A DNA stretch of 64,000 nt from Dankookia rubra (GCF_004355005.1 NZ_SMSJ01000012.1:62001-126000), one strand, 5' to 3'; shown: positions 16,999 through 25,554, numbered from the stretch's first letter. Program-made: numbers and translations. Notes: generated by a model from the sequence alone, not told the origin.

Positions 16999-19186
16999 CG
17001 GCAACCTCCCGGGACATCCGAGCCATGTGCGAGCCCGGCCGGGCGCTGACAGACCCGCCCGCCAGGTTCGGCTGCCTTTGCTGCTGTTCGGGTGGGCTAA
17101 ATCCACCAACCAGAATCCCGTTCTCGGTGCGCCGCCACCAACGGGCGCCGTCATTCGAGGCGTAATTCATTTTCGCCGCCACAACATTGACCCACTTGCG
17201 CCGATCAGTGTCATCAATCTCGCGGATCTTGGCAGTATTGGCGTCCATTGTCGCCATATTTGCCTGCCACCGCACATGGTCGGTCAGTTTGCGGCTTCCA
17301 GAAACGGCTTGTTGTTCCTGGGCCTGTCCGTTTAAGGCAGCGCTCTTTGTGACGTGATGCGAAAACAATACATTCGCACGCCCAGTATCCACTGTCAGGG
17401 CCTCAGCCAAGTCAATGACTTGGCCCATATCGACACCTTCCTTCTCTTCCAGGGTCGACGCTACCCGGCCGAGCGTGTCCATGCCGATCGCAAGACTTCC
17501 AAATCCGACCTGCACGAGATTTTCGTAGAGAGGTCCACGCTGCACCACGGTCTCGGTTCGGCTCGGCGCAACTGCGAAGGCATTTTCTTGGCCGCCGCCG
17601 TAGAGGCTGAAGGTCCCCAAATTCTGGTCAATCAGGTCCAAATACCGGTTCACGTCGTAACCGGCAGCGCGCAGCCGCTCCGCAGCGTCCAGGCCAAGGT
17701 GGTGGGTGCGCCAGTCGACGATTTCCTGCGGGTCCTCAGCTGCCAGATACAGGCAACGTCCCGCCGGACAGGGTAGGTGGACAATAGTGTCTGGCATGTC
17801 TGACCAGAGCGACCAGATGTCCAGCCCGGCCGCTAGGCAAATGAGACTCTGAAGCATCGCCCAGCTCTTCCCGGAGCCACCGGCGCCCACCAACAGTCCA
17901 ACCGTTCCTCGTAGGAAGCCCGGCAATGCGAACTGCAGCACTGGCGGGGGCGAGTTGACCACCGCCAAGAACGGGCGCCGCCGAGCCTCGAATTTCTGCA
18001 GGCTGACCCTTTCCTGCTCCGTCAGGACCTTGTCCCGAGCAGGCGGGCGGGGAGGCATACCGGGGGGCAAGGACCCCTCGGCGCTTTCCAGAGCCGGTTC
18101 AGCCGTGGCCTCTGGGCGCCAGGGCTGAGCGGAGGCCACGAACTCGCTCAGGCGGTTTGCCGTCCATCCATCCAGATCGACCGCGTCAGCCAGGTCCCAT
18201 TTGTTCGGGGCATCGGCGGGAGGCTCAATCCACCGGAGATTCCGGCACCCGAGAGCCGCTAGGTGTTTGCCCAAATTGGCCATGGCCTTGTGGCCTACGC
18301 GGCTCGCGTCAGCGTCTGGCCAAAGCACGACCTCCTCACCTTCGGCAATCAGGCTCCAATCGGTTTTGAGCCAGGCGTTGGTGCCACCGACCCAGCTCAC
18401 AACAGTCCAGTCGCTGAGCACGGCGCCGCGGTCAGCGCACTTTTCTCCCTCGACTACGAGATACCGGTCCGGGCGGCCGTCCTCCCGAGCGTCGGACACA
18501 CGCGGAGCCCCATAGACAGGTCGCGGCTCCGGGAAACTGACGAATGTCCAGCCCTCCTGTACCGTTCCGTCTGCGAGTAGGACGTTCCGGCACCACGCCA
18601 CCTGAAAAGCCCCCTTCTTTCCGTGGCGATTTTTGGGGGTCCGCACGACATACCCCAGCATCTCGCCGCGATAGCCCTGAAACGCGTGCAAGGCGGCAAC
18701 GGGCAGTTGGGTCTTCAGCGCCTCCGTCAGCGCTGCTGCGGGGCGCAGGATCGCCACCGTCGGCGCACCCTCACCAGGCCAAAGGGGGGGAATGTTGGCT
18801 GGCTGAGGGGAGACGAGCTCGTAAGAGTCGGGCTCGCTGGCGAGAGCTTCTACAGCCTGCCGGTGGGCCGCAAGGCGTTCCTGGGCTGCGGCAGACGGAG
18901 CATTCGCCAACCCGCTCCGATCACGCAAATCGCGGATGACCTCGCCGAGATCCCGCTTCTCAACTTTAGCGAGGAAATCAAATAGGTCACCATGGGCGCC
19001 ACAGCCGTAGCAGTGGAAGTGGTCGCTATAGACGTAAAAGGAGGGCGTCCGCTCGGCATGGAACGGGCACAGCCCTTGCGATTGGCGGCCCCTACGCTGA
19101 AGGCGCACATACCGCCCCACGTAATCAACCAACGGCCCAGAGGCGATTTTGACGTCCACGAGAGACGCCTCGTACTTCGGAGGCAT
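16991..19186 (-). CDS. Primase-helicase fusion (CHC2 zinc finger, Toprim, RepA-like helicase)
   Basis: 731 residues. Residues 40-62 are a DnaG-type CHC2 zinc ribbon (CPFH...CYGC). The next part carries YLVVEGEKCADRGA (Toprim Glu) and VVLWPDADASRVG (Toprim Asp pair). The C-terminal half has VGAGGSGKSWAMLQSL (Walker A, about 434-441) and IGMDTLGRVAS, typical of hexameric RepA-like helicases (AAA_25). One chain therefore holds both the primase and the helicase functions that IncQ plasmids keep as separate RepB and RepA proteins. Transcribed leftwards with repC, towards which it overlaps by 8 bases. Confidence 0.85.
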   Translation of the reverse strand: MPPKYEASLVDVKIASGPLVDYVGRYVRLQRRGRQSQGLCPFHAERTPSFYVYSDHFHCYGCGAHGDLFDFLAKVEKRDLGEVIRDLRDRSGLANAPSAAAQERLAAHRQAVEALASEPDSYELVSPQPANIPPLWPGEGAPTVAILRPAAALTEALKTQLPVAALHAFQGYRGEMLGYVVRTPKNRHGKKGAFQVAWCRNVLLADGTVQEGWTFVSFPEPRPVYGAPRVSDAREDGRPDRYLVVEGEKCADRGAVLSDWTVVSWVGGTNAWLKTDWSLIAEGEEVVLWPDADASRVGHKAMANLGKHLAALGCRNLRWIEPPADAPNKWDLADAVDLDGWTANRLSEFVASAQPWRPEATAEPALESAEGSLPPGMPPRPPARDKVLTEQERVSLQKFEARRRPFLAVVNSPPPVLQFALPGFLRGTVGLLVGAGGSGKSWAMLQSLICLAAGLDIWSLWSDMPDTIVHLPCPAGRCLYLAAEDPQEIVDWRTHHLGLDAAERLRAAGYDVNRYLDLIDQNLGTFSLYGGGQENAFAVAPSRTETVVQRGPLYENLVQVGFGSLAIGMDTLGRVASTLEEKEGVDMGQVIDLAEALTVDTGRANVLFSHHVTKSAALNGQAQEQQAVSGSRKLTDHVRWQANMATMDANTAKIREIDDTDRRKWVNVVAAKMNYASNDGARWWRRTENGILVGGFSPPEQQQRQPNLAGGSVSARPGSHMARMSREVAGE

Positions 19187-19275
19187 ACGGCACCCATCCC
19201 TTGCGTTTTAGGTGCACTTGCATAGAATGATGCACGGCACCCGGGCTGTAGCAGCAGCCCTTGTTGGAAGAAGCG

Positions 19276-19313
19276 GAACGGGCTTGGTTCGTGTCACCGA
19301 ACCAAGCCCGTTC
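19276..19313. terminator. Perfect 16-bp-arm hairpin
   Basis: GAACGGGCTTGGTTCG (19276-19291), loop TGTCAC, then the exact complement (19298-19313), followed by TGTTT on the plus strand. Located between the small RHH gene and the primase-helicase gene. Either a terminator or an attenuator for the leftward operon, or part of the origin. Confidence 0.6.
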
Positions 19314-19321
19314 TGTTTAGG

Positions 19322-19540
19322 CTAGGTCGGCGAGCCCTCCACGATCTTGATCGCCCGAGCGAGCCCCTCCGCTAAATAGCGGGCCGGGAGGTTCTCCCGA
19401 ATCAGCTTCTCCACGATCTCATTGAGATCCTGCCGCGTGTCATAGCCCGCCGCACGAAGCGCTTCGATCACGTCGAGGGACAACTTCGTTCCCCATTTCA
19501 CCCGGGGAATGGCCACACAGTCGGACATCTTCATCCCCAT
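19322..19540 (-). CDS. Small RHH-like regulatory protein next to oriV
   Basis: 72 residues from ATG 19540 (GGGAAG nine bases upstream; two further ATGs follow within six codons, so the start could be 19534 or 19528). PRVKWGTKLSLDVIEALRAAGYDTRQDLNEIVEKLIRENL looks like a ribbon-helix-helix fold of the Arc/CopG kind. Placed between the iterons and the primase-helicase gene it may repress the replication operon and set copy number. Function inferred from fold and position. Confidence 0.6.
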   Translation of the reverse strand: MGMKMSDCVAIPRVKWGTKLSLDVIEALRAAGYDTRQDLNEIVEKLIRENLPARYLAEGLARAIKIVEGSPT

Positions 19541-19623
19541 CTCGCCGTCTTCCCGGGCAGAAGGTATGGCGCATCTTGAGGTGTCGTTGCGAGTGATTCG
19601 TGCAACCGTTTTCCGACCAAGGC

Positions 19624-19784
19624 CCCCCTTCCGAACGCCTATATCGGACGCCCCGCCCCCCCTTCCCAACGCCTATATTTCCGCCTTCCACCCCTCCCCC
19701 CCTTCCTAACTCCTATGTCCCCCCTTCCTAACGCCTATATTCCCCCTTCCCATCGCCTATGTTGGCCCTTCCTAACTCCTATAT
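19624..19784 (+). repeat. IncQ-like oriV: six 21-bp iterons
   Basis: Six copies of CCCCCTTCCTAACGCCTATAT or close variants begin at 19624, 19658, 19698, 19720, 19742 and 19764. The last four follow at exactly 22-bp steps; the last starts GG instead of CC. A T/A-rich stretch (19803-19845) follows. The period and arrangement are as in IncQ origins, where RepC binds. Confidence 0.75.
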
Positions 19785-19878
19785 TCCGTGCAAATTGGCA
19801 TACCGAAATCATCCTTTATTTTCAAAGGCTTATTGGTTGTTTCGGAGCGTTCCATTGCGAGCCGTCCTTAGAATCTAT

Positions 19879-19942
19879 CCTGGAGAGATCTCCAAAGATC
19901 TCTCCAGGCCAGACGCAGGCGCTTTGCGCCGCCTGCGTCTGG
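19879..19942. repeat. Two back-to-back hairpins beside the iterons
   Basis: CCTGGAGAGATCT / AGATCTCTCCAGG (13-bp perfect arms, loop CCAA, 19879-19908) is followed at once by CCAGACGCAGGCG / CGCCTGCGTCTGG (19909-19921 and 19930-19942). IncQ origins use stem-loops (ssiA, ssiB) for primase loading, which is the reading I favour; tandem terminators are the alternative. Confidence 0.55.
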
Positions 19943-20085
19943 CCTGATGGAGACGGCAGGAAGGGGGGCTTCCCTTCGCATATGTTGCTTCGTTAACCCG
20001 TGCTTGAACGAACCGAAGAAATCTCGGGCACCGACTTCGGCTTCTGAGGGCAATCCGGTTGAGCCGGACAAGGGCGTGTGGCGGA

Positions 20086-20580
20086 TCAACCAGCCGCGTC
20101 TGTTGTGGAATTTTCCGCGGACTGGGTGGTCCTCGCACCGGTCCTCCGGCGTGCCGGCAAAACCAGAGGGAGAAGCCCCTGGTCCCTGAACTGCCGCAGT
20201 CGAACAGCGGCATCAGCGATCACCGCCGCCTGGACAAACCGGCTGACTGAAACAGCGGCACTGTAGGAGCGGCCCTCTGCATCGGCGTGTTGCCGCGCTC
20301 GATTGTCAGCCGCCCAGGTTGCCTCGGCCAGTTGCACCAGCCGCAACCTAGCGGTGTCCTCTCCACCCCAAATCAGGGCGGCGACGTCGAATACGGTCCG
20401 GTCGAGTGAGAAGGAAGTCCGGAACACTCGGCCGTCGTTGTCGGTCCGCCTGATCCTGATCCGAACAATTTTAGCGCGCTCAACCTGCCTCGCTATTTTG
20501 GCCCGACGCCCTGAGCTGGTGCTTCCCTGGCGACTACGAGCAGCCGGAGGAGGAACCTGGAACAGCGGTAGATCCGACAT
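20086..20580 (-). CDS. Hypothetical basic protein
   Basis: 164 residues from ATG 20580. The N-terminus is basic and Ser/Arg-rich; the middle (VRIRIRRTDNDGRVFRTSFSLDRTVFDVAALIWGG) looks like a beta-rich domain; then a helical stretch and a basic tail. No family recognised. It lies between the IncQ-like origin and the mobilisation genes, pointing away from the latter. Confidence 0.5.
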   Translation of the reverse strand: MSDLPLFQVPPPAARSRQGSTSSGRRAKIARQVERAKIVRIRIRRTDNDGRVFRTSFSLDRTVFDVAALIWGGEDTARLRLVQLAEATWAADNRARQHADAEGRSYSAAVSVSRFVQAAVIADAAVRLRQFRDQGLLPLVLPARRRTGARTTQSAENSTTDAAG

Positions 20581-21289
20581 AGGGCACGAACCTCAACCTG
20601 AGAGCGCGCCCGACTTAGGCGCTGTAGAGAGGATAACCGCAGTCTCGGAACCTGCGGTGATCAGAGCATCCGGGCAGATATGGCACTGCGTTCCAATGCG
20701 ACCATAAAAACAGCCTCTCTGGGCAATGGAACGCCTCTGCCCTTGAAGCAGACTTCAGCATCCTGTTTCTGGGCAGATCAGTACCGAGCACTGCCAGGGC
20801 GCCGCGAGTGATCCGCCGAAACATGGCCTCTGCTGGTAGGATTGGGTTTCCGAATCCTGGCGCAATATCTCCCTAGGCAAAAAGGGCGGCTGGTAGGGAC
20901 GTATAAATGGCGATGCCATTTAATCGTCCCCCCCTCGCTCCGCTCCGGGGACCCCCAGTCTGCCCCCCGGCGCCTCTGGCGCCGACCCCCGCTATCGCGG
21001 GGGTGGGTCTGGCCTCTGGCCAGCCCGATCCAGCCCCGGCCACGGCCCGGGAATTGGATAAACAGTTATGCCGCCAGGGCACCGGGAGGGTGCCGCGGCG
21101 GTACCCTAACGGCGCCATGGCGGCGCCACCGGAACGGGGCCAGATGGTGTTGAGACTGGACGAGAAGACGCCTGAAAAACAGACCCGGCACCTGGCAGCT
21201 AGGTGGCTGAGCGCATGGTTTGTCGTCCGGATGGCAGCCCGAGAAGAACGCGTGCACCTCGCTTTGATGGCCGAGGGGGGCGCCCGCCC
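20581..21289. other. 700-bp gap before mobC, probable oriT region of the mobilisation module
   Basis: No convincing gene. Contains the 35-bp dyad listed separately (20896-20930) and a run of GC-rich hairpins: GGCGCC-TCT-GGCGCC, CCCCCGC-TATC-GCGGGGG and GGCC-TCT-GGCC between 20970 and 21025. Their position just upstream of mobC and the relaxase fits an origin of transfer. Confidence 0.5.
20896..20930. repeat. 35-bp inverted repeat, candidate oriT hairpin
   Basis: GGGACGTATAAATGGC and GCCATTTAATCGTCCC form 16-bp arms with two mismatches around GAT; the inner eight pairs (TAAATGGC/GCCATTTA) are perfect. Relaxase-binding dyads next to nick sites have this size. Confidence 0.5.
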
Positions 21290-21784
21290 ATGACAGCGAA
21301 AGTGAAGGAGCGCCGCCGTGGCGCACCGAAAAAAACACCAGAGAATCTCCGGGCGAAGCGCCTCATGATCCGGATGACGCCGGCTGAATACGAGCGGATG
21401 CGGAAGAAGGCGGCGAGGGCCGGGCGCGAACGAAGTGTCGGCCGGTTCATCTTTGATCTGGCCGCGGGCCGAACGCCGCCGATCATCCCGGCAGTCAACC
21501 AGGCCGCGTGGAGCAATCTGGGGCGCTGGGCCGGCGCGATGACCACGATCGCCAACGCCGCCGCGGGCGAGCGCCTGGCGCTACTGGCGCCTCATCTGGA
21601 TCCACCTCTCGAGGTGATTATCGCCCAGACGGCGTGGGAACTGAGGGCGCTGCGGCTCGCCCTATTGGGCCGCCAGATCGAGGACCCCTTTCCCGAAGAC
21701 CTAGCTGATGCCGACGGAGACTCGGCACCCGATGAGTGGTTCGAGGACGAGGACGGGTTCGACGATGGGATGGGCCAGCCATGA
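21290..21784 (+). CDS. mobC: MobC-like mobilisation accessory protein
   Basis: 164 residues from ATG 21290, with AGGGGGG about nine bases upstream; the frame is open further 5' without a ribosome site. RRRGAPKKTPENLRAKRLMIRMTPAEYERMRKKAARAG is the basic arm and ribbon-helix-helix start of the MobC family; the C-terminus is very acidic. MobC helps the relaxase open DNA at oriT. Its TGA overlaps the relaxase ATG (ATGA). Confidence 0.75.
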   Translation: MTAKVKERRRGAPKKTPENLRAKRLMIRMTPAEYERMRKKAARAGRERSVGRFIFDLAAGRTPPIIPAVNQAAWSNLGRWAGAMTTIANAAAGERLALLAPHLDPPLEVIIAQTAWELRALRLALLGRQIEDPFPEDLADADGDSAPDEWFEDEDGFDDGMGQP

Positions 21785-24700
21785 AGGCCAACGTCCGTCG
21801 CGGTGGGGGCTTTGGCGGCCTGCTCCGATATGCCCTGGATCGCGGCAACCAGTGCGCCATCGTTGGGGGCAACATGGTTGGCCGGACTGCCCGGCAGCTC
21901 TCGTCGGAGTTCGGCATCTCACGGGCGCAGCGGCGGGAAGTGACCCGCCCGGTGTGGCACTGCACCCTTTCGCTCCCAGCCAACGAGACCCTCACGGCCG
22001 AGCAGTGGGACGAGGTCGCGCACCAGCACATGCGCAATGTCGGGCTCGACCCGGTCCGCCACCAATTTGTCGTGGTCCTCCACACCGACACGGACCACCA
22101 ACACGTCCATATCATTGCGTCGCGGATCGCCCTGGACGCGAGCCTGTGGCACGGGGTTAACGACGCATTTACGGCGCAGGCGTCTACCCAGGCCCTGGAA
22201 GTGGAGTTCGCGGGCTACGGCTTGTCGGTCACAAAGGGCCGCGACCTCGACCAGGAGATCCCCGGCGCCGGCCCCCGCGCCGGGCTGAGGATCTCTCAGG
22301 ACGAGATGGAGATGTGGAGCAGCCGTGGGCGCTCATCTCCGAAAAACGACGTCGCCGAGGCTGTGGCTGAGGCGATCGCCCTAGGGGACGGAACACCTGA
22401 AGGTCTTCGCCAATCCCTGGCCGCAGTCGGGATTGAGGCGCGGATTACGATCGGCCGCGGCCGGGTCACTGGCATCAGCTACGGCATGACCGCGGCGTGG
22501 GAGGGCGGCGAAGAGCCGGTCTACTACAAGGGGGTTCAGATCGGCGGGCTCTGCGACGCCAAATCGATTGAGCGCAGGCTAGGCGAGCGCCGCGCTGAGA
22601 TCGACCGAGCCGCCATCGCTGCCGCCGTAGTCGACGACATCAAATTGGAAACCAGCCTCCGAGCCGCTCCCGCGGACCGGCTCGACCGGCTGGCCGCCAT
22701 CACAGCCGACCTGAGGAAGTACAACGATGCCGAATCCGCCCTCCGGAGTCCCGAACATCCCGAGCGCATTGCCAGCCTCGGCACAGAGGGTCGAGACACC
22801 GACCGACCCGCGGCATCTGCCGGAATGGGCGCAGGGCGGGTGGAAGGGGCCAGACCGGGCCCGACCGAACCCGAACCAAGGAACGCCACAGCCGCCGCGC
22901 GGCCAGGACCCGATCGGAGAGGCGATCATCGAAACGCGGGACGGGGTCCAGAACCTGCAAGTGCTGCTCGACACTCCGGACGGCCCGAGCAAAACCGAGC
23001 AGATCGTTCAGTTGCTGGAGGAGTTGTCGACCGCGAACTACCGAATGCTGACGCGGCAGGAGGAACTCGAGCAGAAGCTGGACCAGCTCCTGCGGGCTAT
23101 CACGACCCTGGCCCAGACCGGGGGCGGGACAAGGCGCGGGATAATGGGTTAGGCCAGGGAAGCGACCCCGCTAGTGATGTCGAGGTCGAGATCAGCGTCA
23201 CCATCGCCTGGGGCGGCGCGCCCCGTCGCCGGGCGGATCCTGAGCGCGAACGCCTCCGCTTGCGGCGCCTGGCTGAGGTTTACCACCGGGCACTCGGGAG
23301 CCAGCTCGACTGGATCGAGGTGCACCCCGGCCATCTGGACCTCGGCCTGCGTGATGGCACACGGCTGACAGACACCGGCGACCGGATCAAAGCCACCTGG
23401 CGCGGCGGCCGCCTGTCGGAGACGGCGATCGGCGCCATGGTTGCCATGGCCGAGGCCAAGGGCTGGGATTCTGTTCGGCTGCTCGGCGACGACGAGCAGT
23501 TCAAGGCGGACGCTTGGCTGGCGTGCATGCGCGCCGGCATCAAAGTCCGCGATTACCAACCTCCGGCGGAGGTGCGTGCGATATGGGATTCGGAGCGGCA
23601 GGCCAAGGCCAAAGCGCCGCCCATCCCGGAAGCGCTGCCTCCGGTGGAGCACCAGGCAGAGATTGAGCCGGGGCACGGCCAAGCTGGGACTGCCGGCTGG
23701 TACGCGTGGCAGCGACTGGCCGGAATCTACCGCAACAGCCTCGCTCCTGAGGTTGCCGCCCATATCGCCTATGTCCGATCCAACCGCCCGACCGGGCCGG
23801 TCGAGATAGGCCTGCGCGACATGGCGCGCCTAGTCGACGCCGGTCCCAAGGTGTCGGCGACCTGGCGAGAGGGAACGTCACCGGCAGCCGCGGCGGCGGT
23901 GATGGTTTCCATGGCTCAGGCTAAGGGCTGGAAGGGCATCCGCATGCGGAGCGAGAGCGAGGAATTCCGCCGCCTCGCGTGGCTGGCCTGCCAACGCGCA
24001 GGTCTGGCGGTCGATGGATACGAGCCGCCAGCAGCCCTGGTAGCGCAGTGGCACGCTGAGAGGGACAGAGAGACTGATGGGCCGGATACAAGAGATGCGG
24101 GAGGAAAGCCGCAGCCGGGTGCAGATCGCTATGAGCAAGTCCGCCCTGGCTCCGGTGATCCAGCAGCTCATGGACCTGCAGGAGACCCTGAACGAGATCC
24201 CGGAGAAGATCGAGCGCGGCGAGGAGGGCCGGGCGGAACGCCTGCGCCAGACGATTCAGCCGACCGCCAAGGCCCTGATCGAGGGCATGCAGATCCTTCA
24301 TACCGAGATTTCCATGTTCCGCGCAGCCGCGGAGCGGCAGGAGGCGGCGAGCCGGGAACTCCGGGCGGAAGTGGCGGCCCTACGCCAGGAGACAACATTG
24401 CAGCGGGAGGCCATGACGGTCCTGCAGGAAGACCTAAGCGCGTTCCGGGAGACGAGCACCCCAGGGGCGCTCAGCGACCTGATGGTGGAACTGAAAGCCG
24501 ACCTGACCGAGAGCCGCGAACGAGTGGGCGACCTACTCGTCGCGTCCGCGGATCTGCTGACGGATCTACAAGAGAGCGGCCGGCCGGGACCAAGCTCGCT
24601 TGGCGAGAAAAAATGGAGCGGGCCAAGGAAGCCAAGCGGCGAGAGCGGGATCTCGCCGTTGGCGGTCGCGTGGCGGATCCTAGCGATTCGATCGCAAAGC

Positions 24701-25500
24701 GAGCCGCAAAACCTACAGGTCCTGGACAAGTACCGGCAGCAAGCCGTGGAGATGCAGCCGATCGGAGCCGGCGAGGACCTGATCCTGGCGACGGCGTGGC
24801 ACCTCATCGAGGAGGCCAGCCGAAACTGGGATCCGGAGTGGGTGCGTCAAATGGAAAGGGTGGCGCGCCACGCCAGGCAAGTGCTCGGTCTTCCGTAGGG
24901 GCTACAGATAAAGCGTCTGGGCCACGGCCAGGCCTGCCGTATCAGCGGCAATACATCCAGCCGGGGCGCGATTGGCTGAGCAAACAAGACATCCCCGGCA
25001 AGGTTGTGGCGAGGGCTGAGGAAGAAGGGTTCGTCCACTACTTCCCGGACGCTGTCGGATTCACAGGCAGGAACGAGGGCAAGGTCCTATCTGTTCTTCG
25101 GCACGCGAAGAGCGGGGGAACGCCGAGAATCGCGGAGCACAGCGACGAGGCCTTCGCGCCGATACTGCAGGGGGACCCACACCATGTGGTCCTCTGCGCG
25201 GGAGGCGTCGCCGCCCTCAAGCGCCTAGCGGACGCCGACCGGCGGGGCGAACCTCCTCCTACAGTCATCGTTCTGCGCCCCGATAGTCCCGTAATCGGGC
25301 TCGATCGCCTCGGCCCGAGCCTGAAGTCTGCCATCGCACAAGCGGCTCGGGTGGACAGCTACGGATTCACGCCCGACAGCAACTACCGTTGGCTCCTAGC
25401 CAAGATAAGGGGCGAGAGCGACCCAACACCTACGAACGTCGACAACGTGGCCGAACACGACCCTTCATCTACATACGATCCAACGAAGCAGCCTCGATAA
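21781..25500 (+). CDS. Relaxase (MobA/VirD2-type) with two LPD7 domains
   Basis: 1239 residues from ATG 21781. The relaxase domain fills about 1-300: GGLLRYALDRG, then HCTLSLPANETLTAEQW, and the metal-binding HTDTDHQHVH at 101-110; Tyr17 is a possible nicking residue. A low-complexity Gly/Pro/Arg/Asp linker (about 316-480) leads to two copies of an LPD7-like domain (about 493-606 and 640-760: RLAEVYHRALGSQLDW..., RLAGIYRNSLAPEVAAHI...). A second linker (766-1040) is followed by a folded C-terminus (YIQPGRDWLSKQDIPGKVVARAEEEGFVHYFPD in parts). Both linkers overlap credible genes in another frame. It serves the IncQ-like module and is distinct from the TrwC-type relaxase at 57-60 kb. Confidence 0.85.
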   Translation: MKANVRRGGGFGGLLRYALDRGNQCAIVGGNMVGRTARQLSSEFGISRAQRREVTRPVWHCTLSLPANETLTAEQWDEVAHQHMRNVGLDPVRHQFVVVLHTDTDHQHVHIIASRIALDASLWHGVNDAFTAQASTQALEVEFAGYGLSVTKGRDLDQEIPGAGPRAGLRISQDEMEMWSSRGRSSPKNDVAEAVAEAIALGDGTPEGLRQSLAAVGIEARITIGRGRVTGISYGMTAAWEGGEEPVYYKGVQIGGLCDAKSIERRLGERRAEIDRAAIAAAVVDDIKLETSLRAAPADRLDRLAAITADLRKYNDAESALRSPEHPERIASLGTEGRDTDRPAASAGMGAGRVEGARPGPTEPEPRNATAAARPGPDRRGDHRNAGRGPEPASAARHSGRPEQNRADRSVAGGVVDRELPNADAAGGTRAEAGPAPAGYHDPGPDRGRDKARDNGLGQGSDPASDVEVEISVTIAWGGAPRRRADPERERLRLRRLAEVYHRALGSQLDWIEVHPGHLDLGLRDGTRLTDTGDRIKATWRGGRLSETAIGAMVAMAEAKGWDSVRLLGDDEQFKADAWLACMRAGIKVRDYQPPAEVRAIWDSERQAKAKAPPIPEALPPVEHQAEIEPGHGQAGTAGWYAWQRLAGIYRNSLAPEVAAHIAYVRSNRPTGPVEIGLRDMARLVDAGPKVSATWREGTSPAAAAAVMVSMAQAKGWKGIRMRSESEEFRRLAWLACQRAGLAVDGYEPPAALVAQWHAERDRETDGPDTRDAGGKPQPGADRYEQVRPGSGDPAAHGPAGDPERDPGEDRARRGGPGGTPAPDDSADRQGPDRGHADPSYRDFHVPRSRGAAGGGEPGTPGGSGGPTPGDNIAAGGHDGPAGRPKRVPGDEHPRGAQRPDGGTESRPDREPRTSGRPTRRVRGSADGSTRERPAGTKLAWREKMERAKEAKRRERDLAVGGRVADPSDSIAKRAAKPTGPGQVPAASRGDAADRSRRGPDPGDGVAPHRGGQPKLGSGVGASNGKGGAPRQASARSSVGATDKASGPRPGLPYQRQYIQPGRDWLSKQDIPGKVVARAEEEGFVHYFPDAVGFTGRNEGKVLSVLRHAKSGGTPRIAEHSDEAFAPILQGDPHHVVLCAGGVAALKRLADADRRGEPPPTVIVLRPDSPVIGLDRLGPSLKSAIAQAARVDSYGFTPDSNYRWLLAKIRGESDPTPTNVDNVAEHDPSSTYDPTKQPR
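22727..23152 (+). CDS. Overprinted ORF A inside the relaxase gene
   Basis: 141 residues in the +1 frame relative to the relaxase. ATG 22727 has GAGGAAG seven bases upstream. After a Pro/Asn-rich start the protein reads as a normal coiled-coil: IIETRDGVQNLQVLLDT, TEQIVQLLEELSTANYRML, LEQKLDQLLRAITTLAQ. In the relaxase frame the same DNA gives Gly/Pro/Arg-rich low-complexity text. This is the arrangement known from IncQ plasmids, where mobB lies inside mobA, though this product is not MobB-like. Confidence 0.55.
   Translation: MPNPPSGVPNIPSALPASAQRVETPTDPRHLPEWAQGGWKGPDRARPNPNQGTPQPPRGQDPIGEAIIETRDGVQNLQVLLDTPDGPSKTEQIVQLLEELSTANYRMLTRQEELEQKLDQLLRAITTLAQTGGGTRRGIMG
24077..24898 (+). CDS. Overprinted ORF B inside the relaxase gene, coiled-coil protein
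   Basis: 273 residues, again in the +1 frame relative to the relaxase, from ATG 24077 with AGAGAG upstream. Most of the chain is a convincing helical protein: VIQQLMDLQETLNEIPEKIE, TAKALIEGMQILHTEISMF, ELRAEVAALRQETTLQREA, DLMVELKADLTESRERV, and a Trp-containing C-terminal domain (ILATAWHLIEEASRNWD). It overlaps the second low-complexity linker of the relaxase precisely and ends where the relaxase C-terminal domain resumes. I infer a real second gene; product function unknown. Confidence 0.6.
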   Translation: MGRIQEMREESRSRVQIAMSKSALAPVIQQLMDLQETLNEIPEKIERGEEGRAERLRQTIQPTAKALIEGMQILHTEISMFRAAAERQEAASRELRAEVAALRQETTLQREAMTVLQEDLSAFRETSTPGALSDLMVELKADLTESRERVGDLLVASADLLTDLQESGRPGPSSLGEKKWSGPRKPSGESGISPLAVAWRILAIRSQSEPQNLQVLDKYRQQAVEMQPIGAGEDLILATAWHLIEEASRNWDPEWVRQMERVARHARQVLGLP

Positions 25501-25554
25501 GAGAGGGCGAGGTCCGGCGTTGGTAACTGATTAGGTCGCCCGCGATACTCTGAA

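Noticed and set aside
20615-20824. 69-codon minus-strand ORF before mobC
   Set aside because: No ribosome site, no recognisable fold, and it lies in the probable oriT region.
21736-21780. Earlier start for the relaxase
   Set aside because: ATG 21781 overlaps the mobC stop as ATGA and begins the conserved domain directly.
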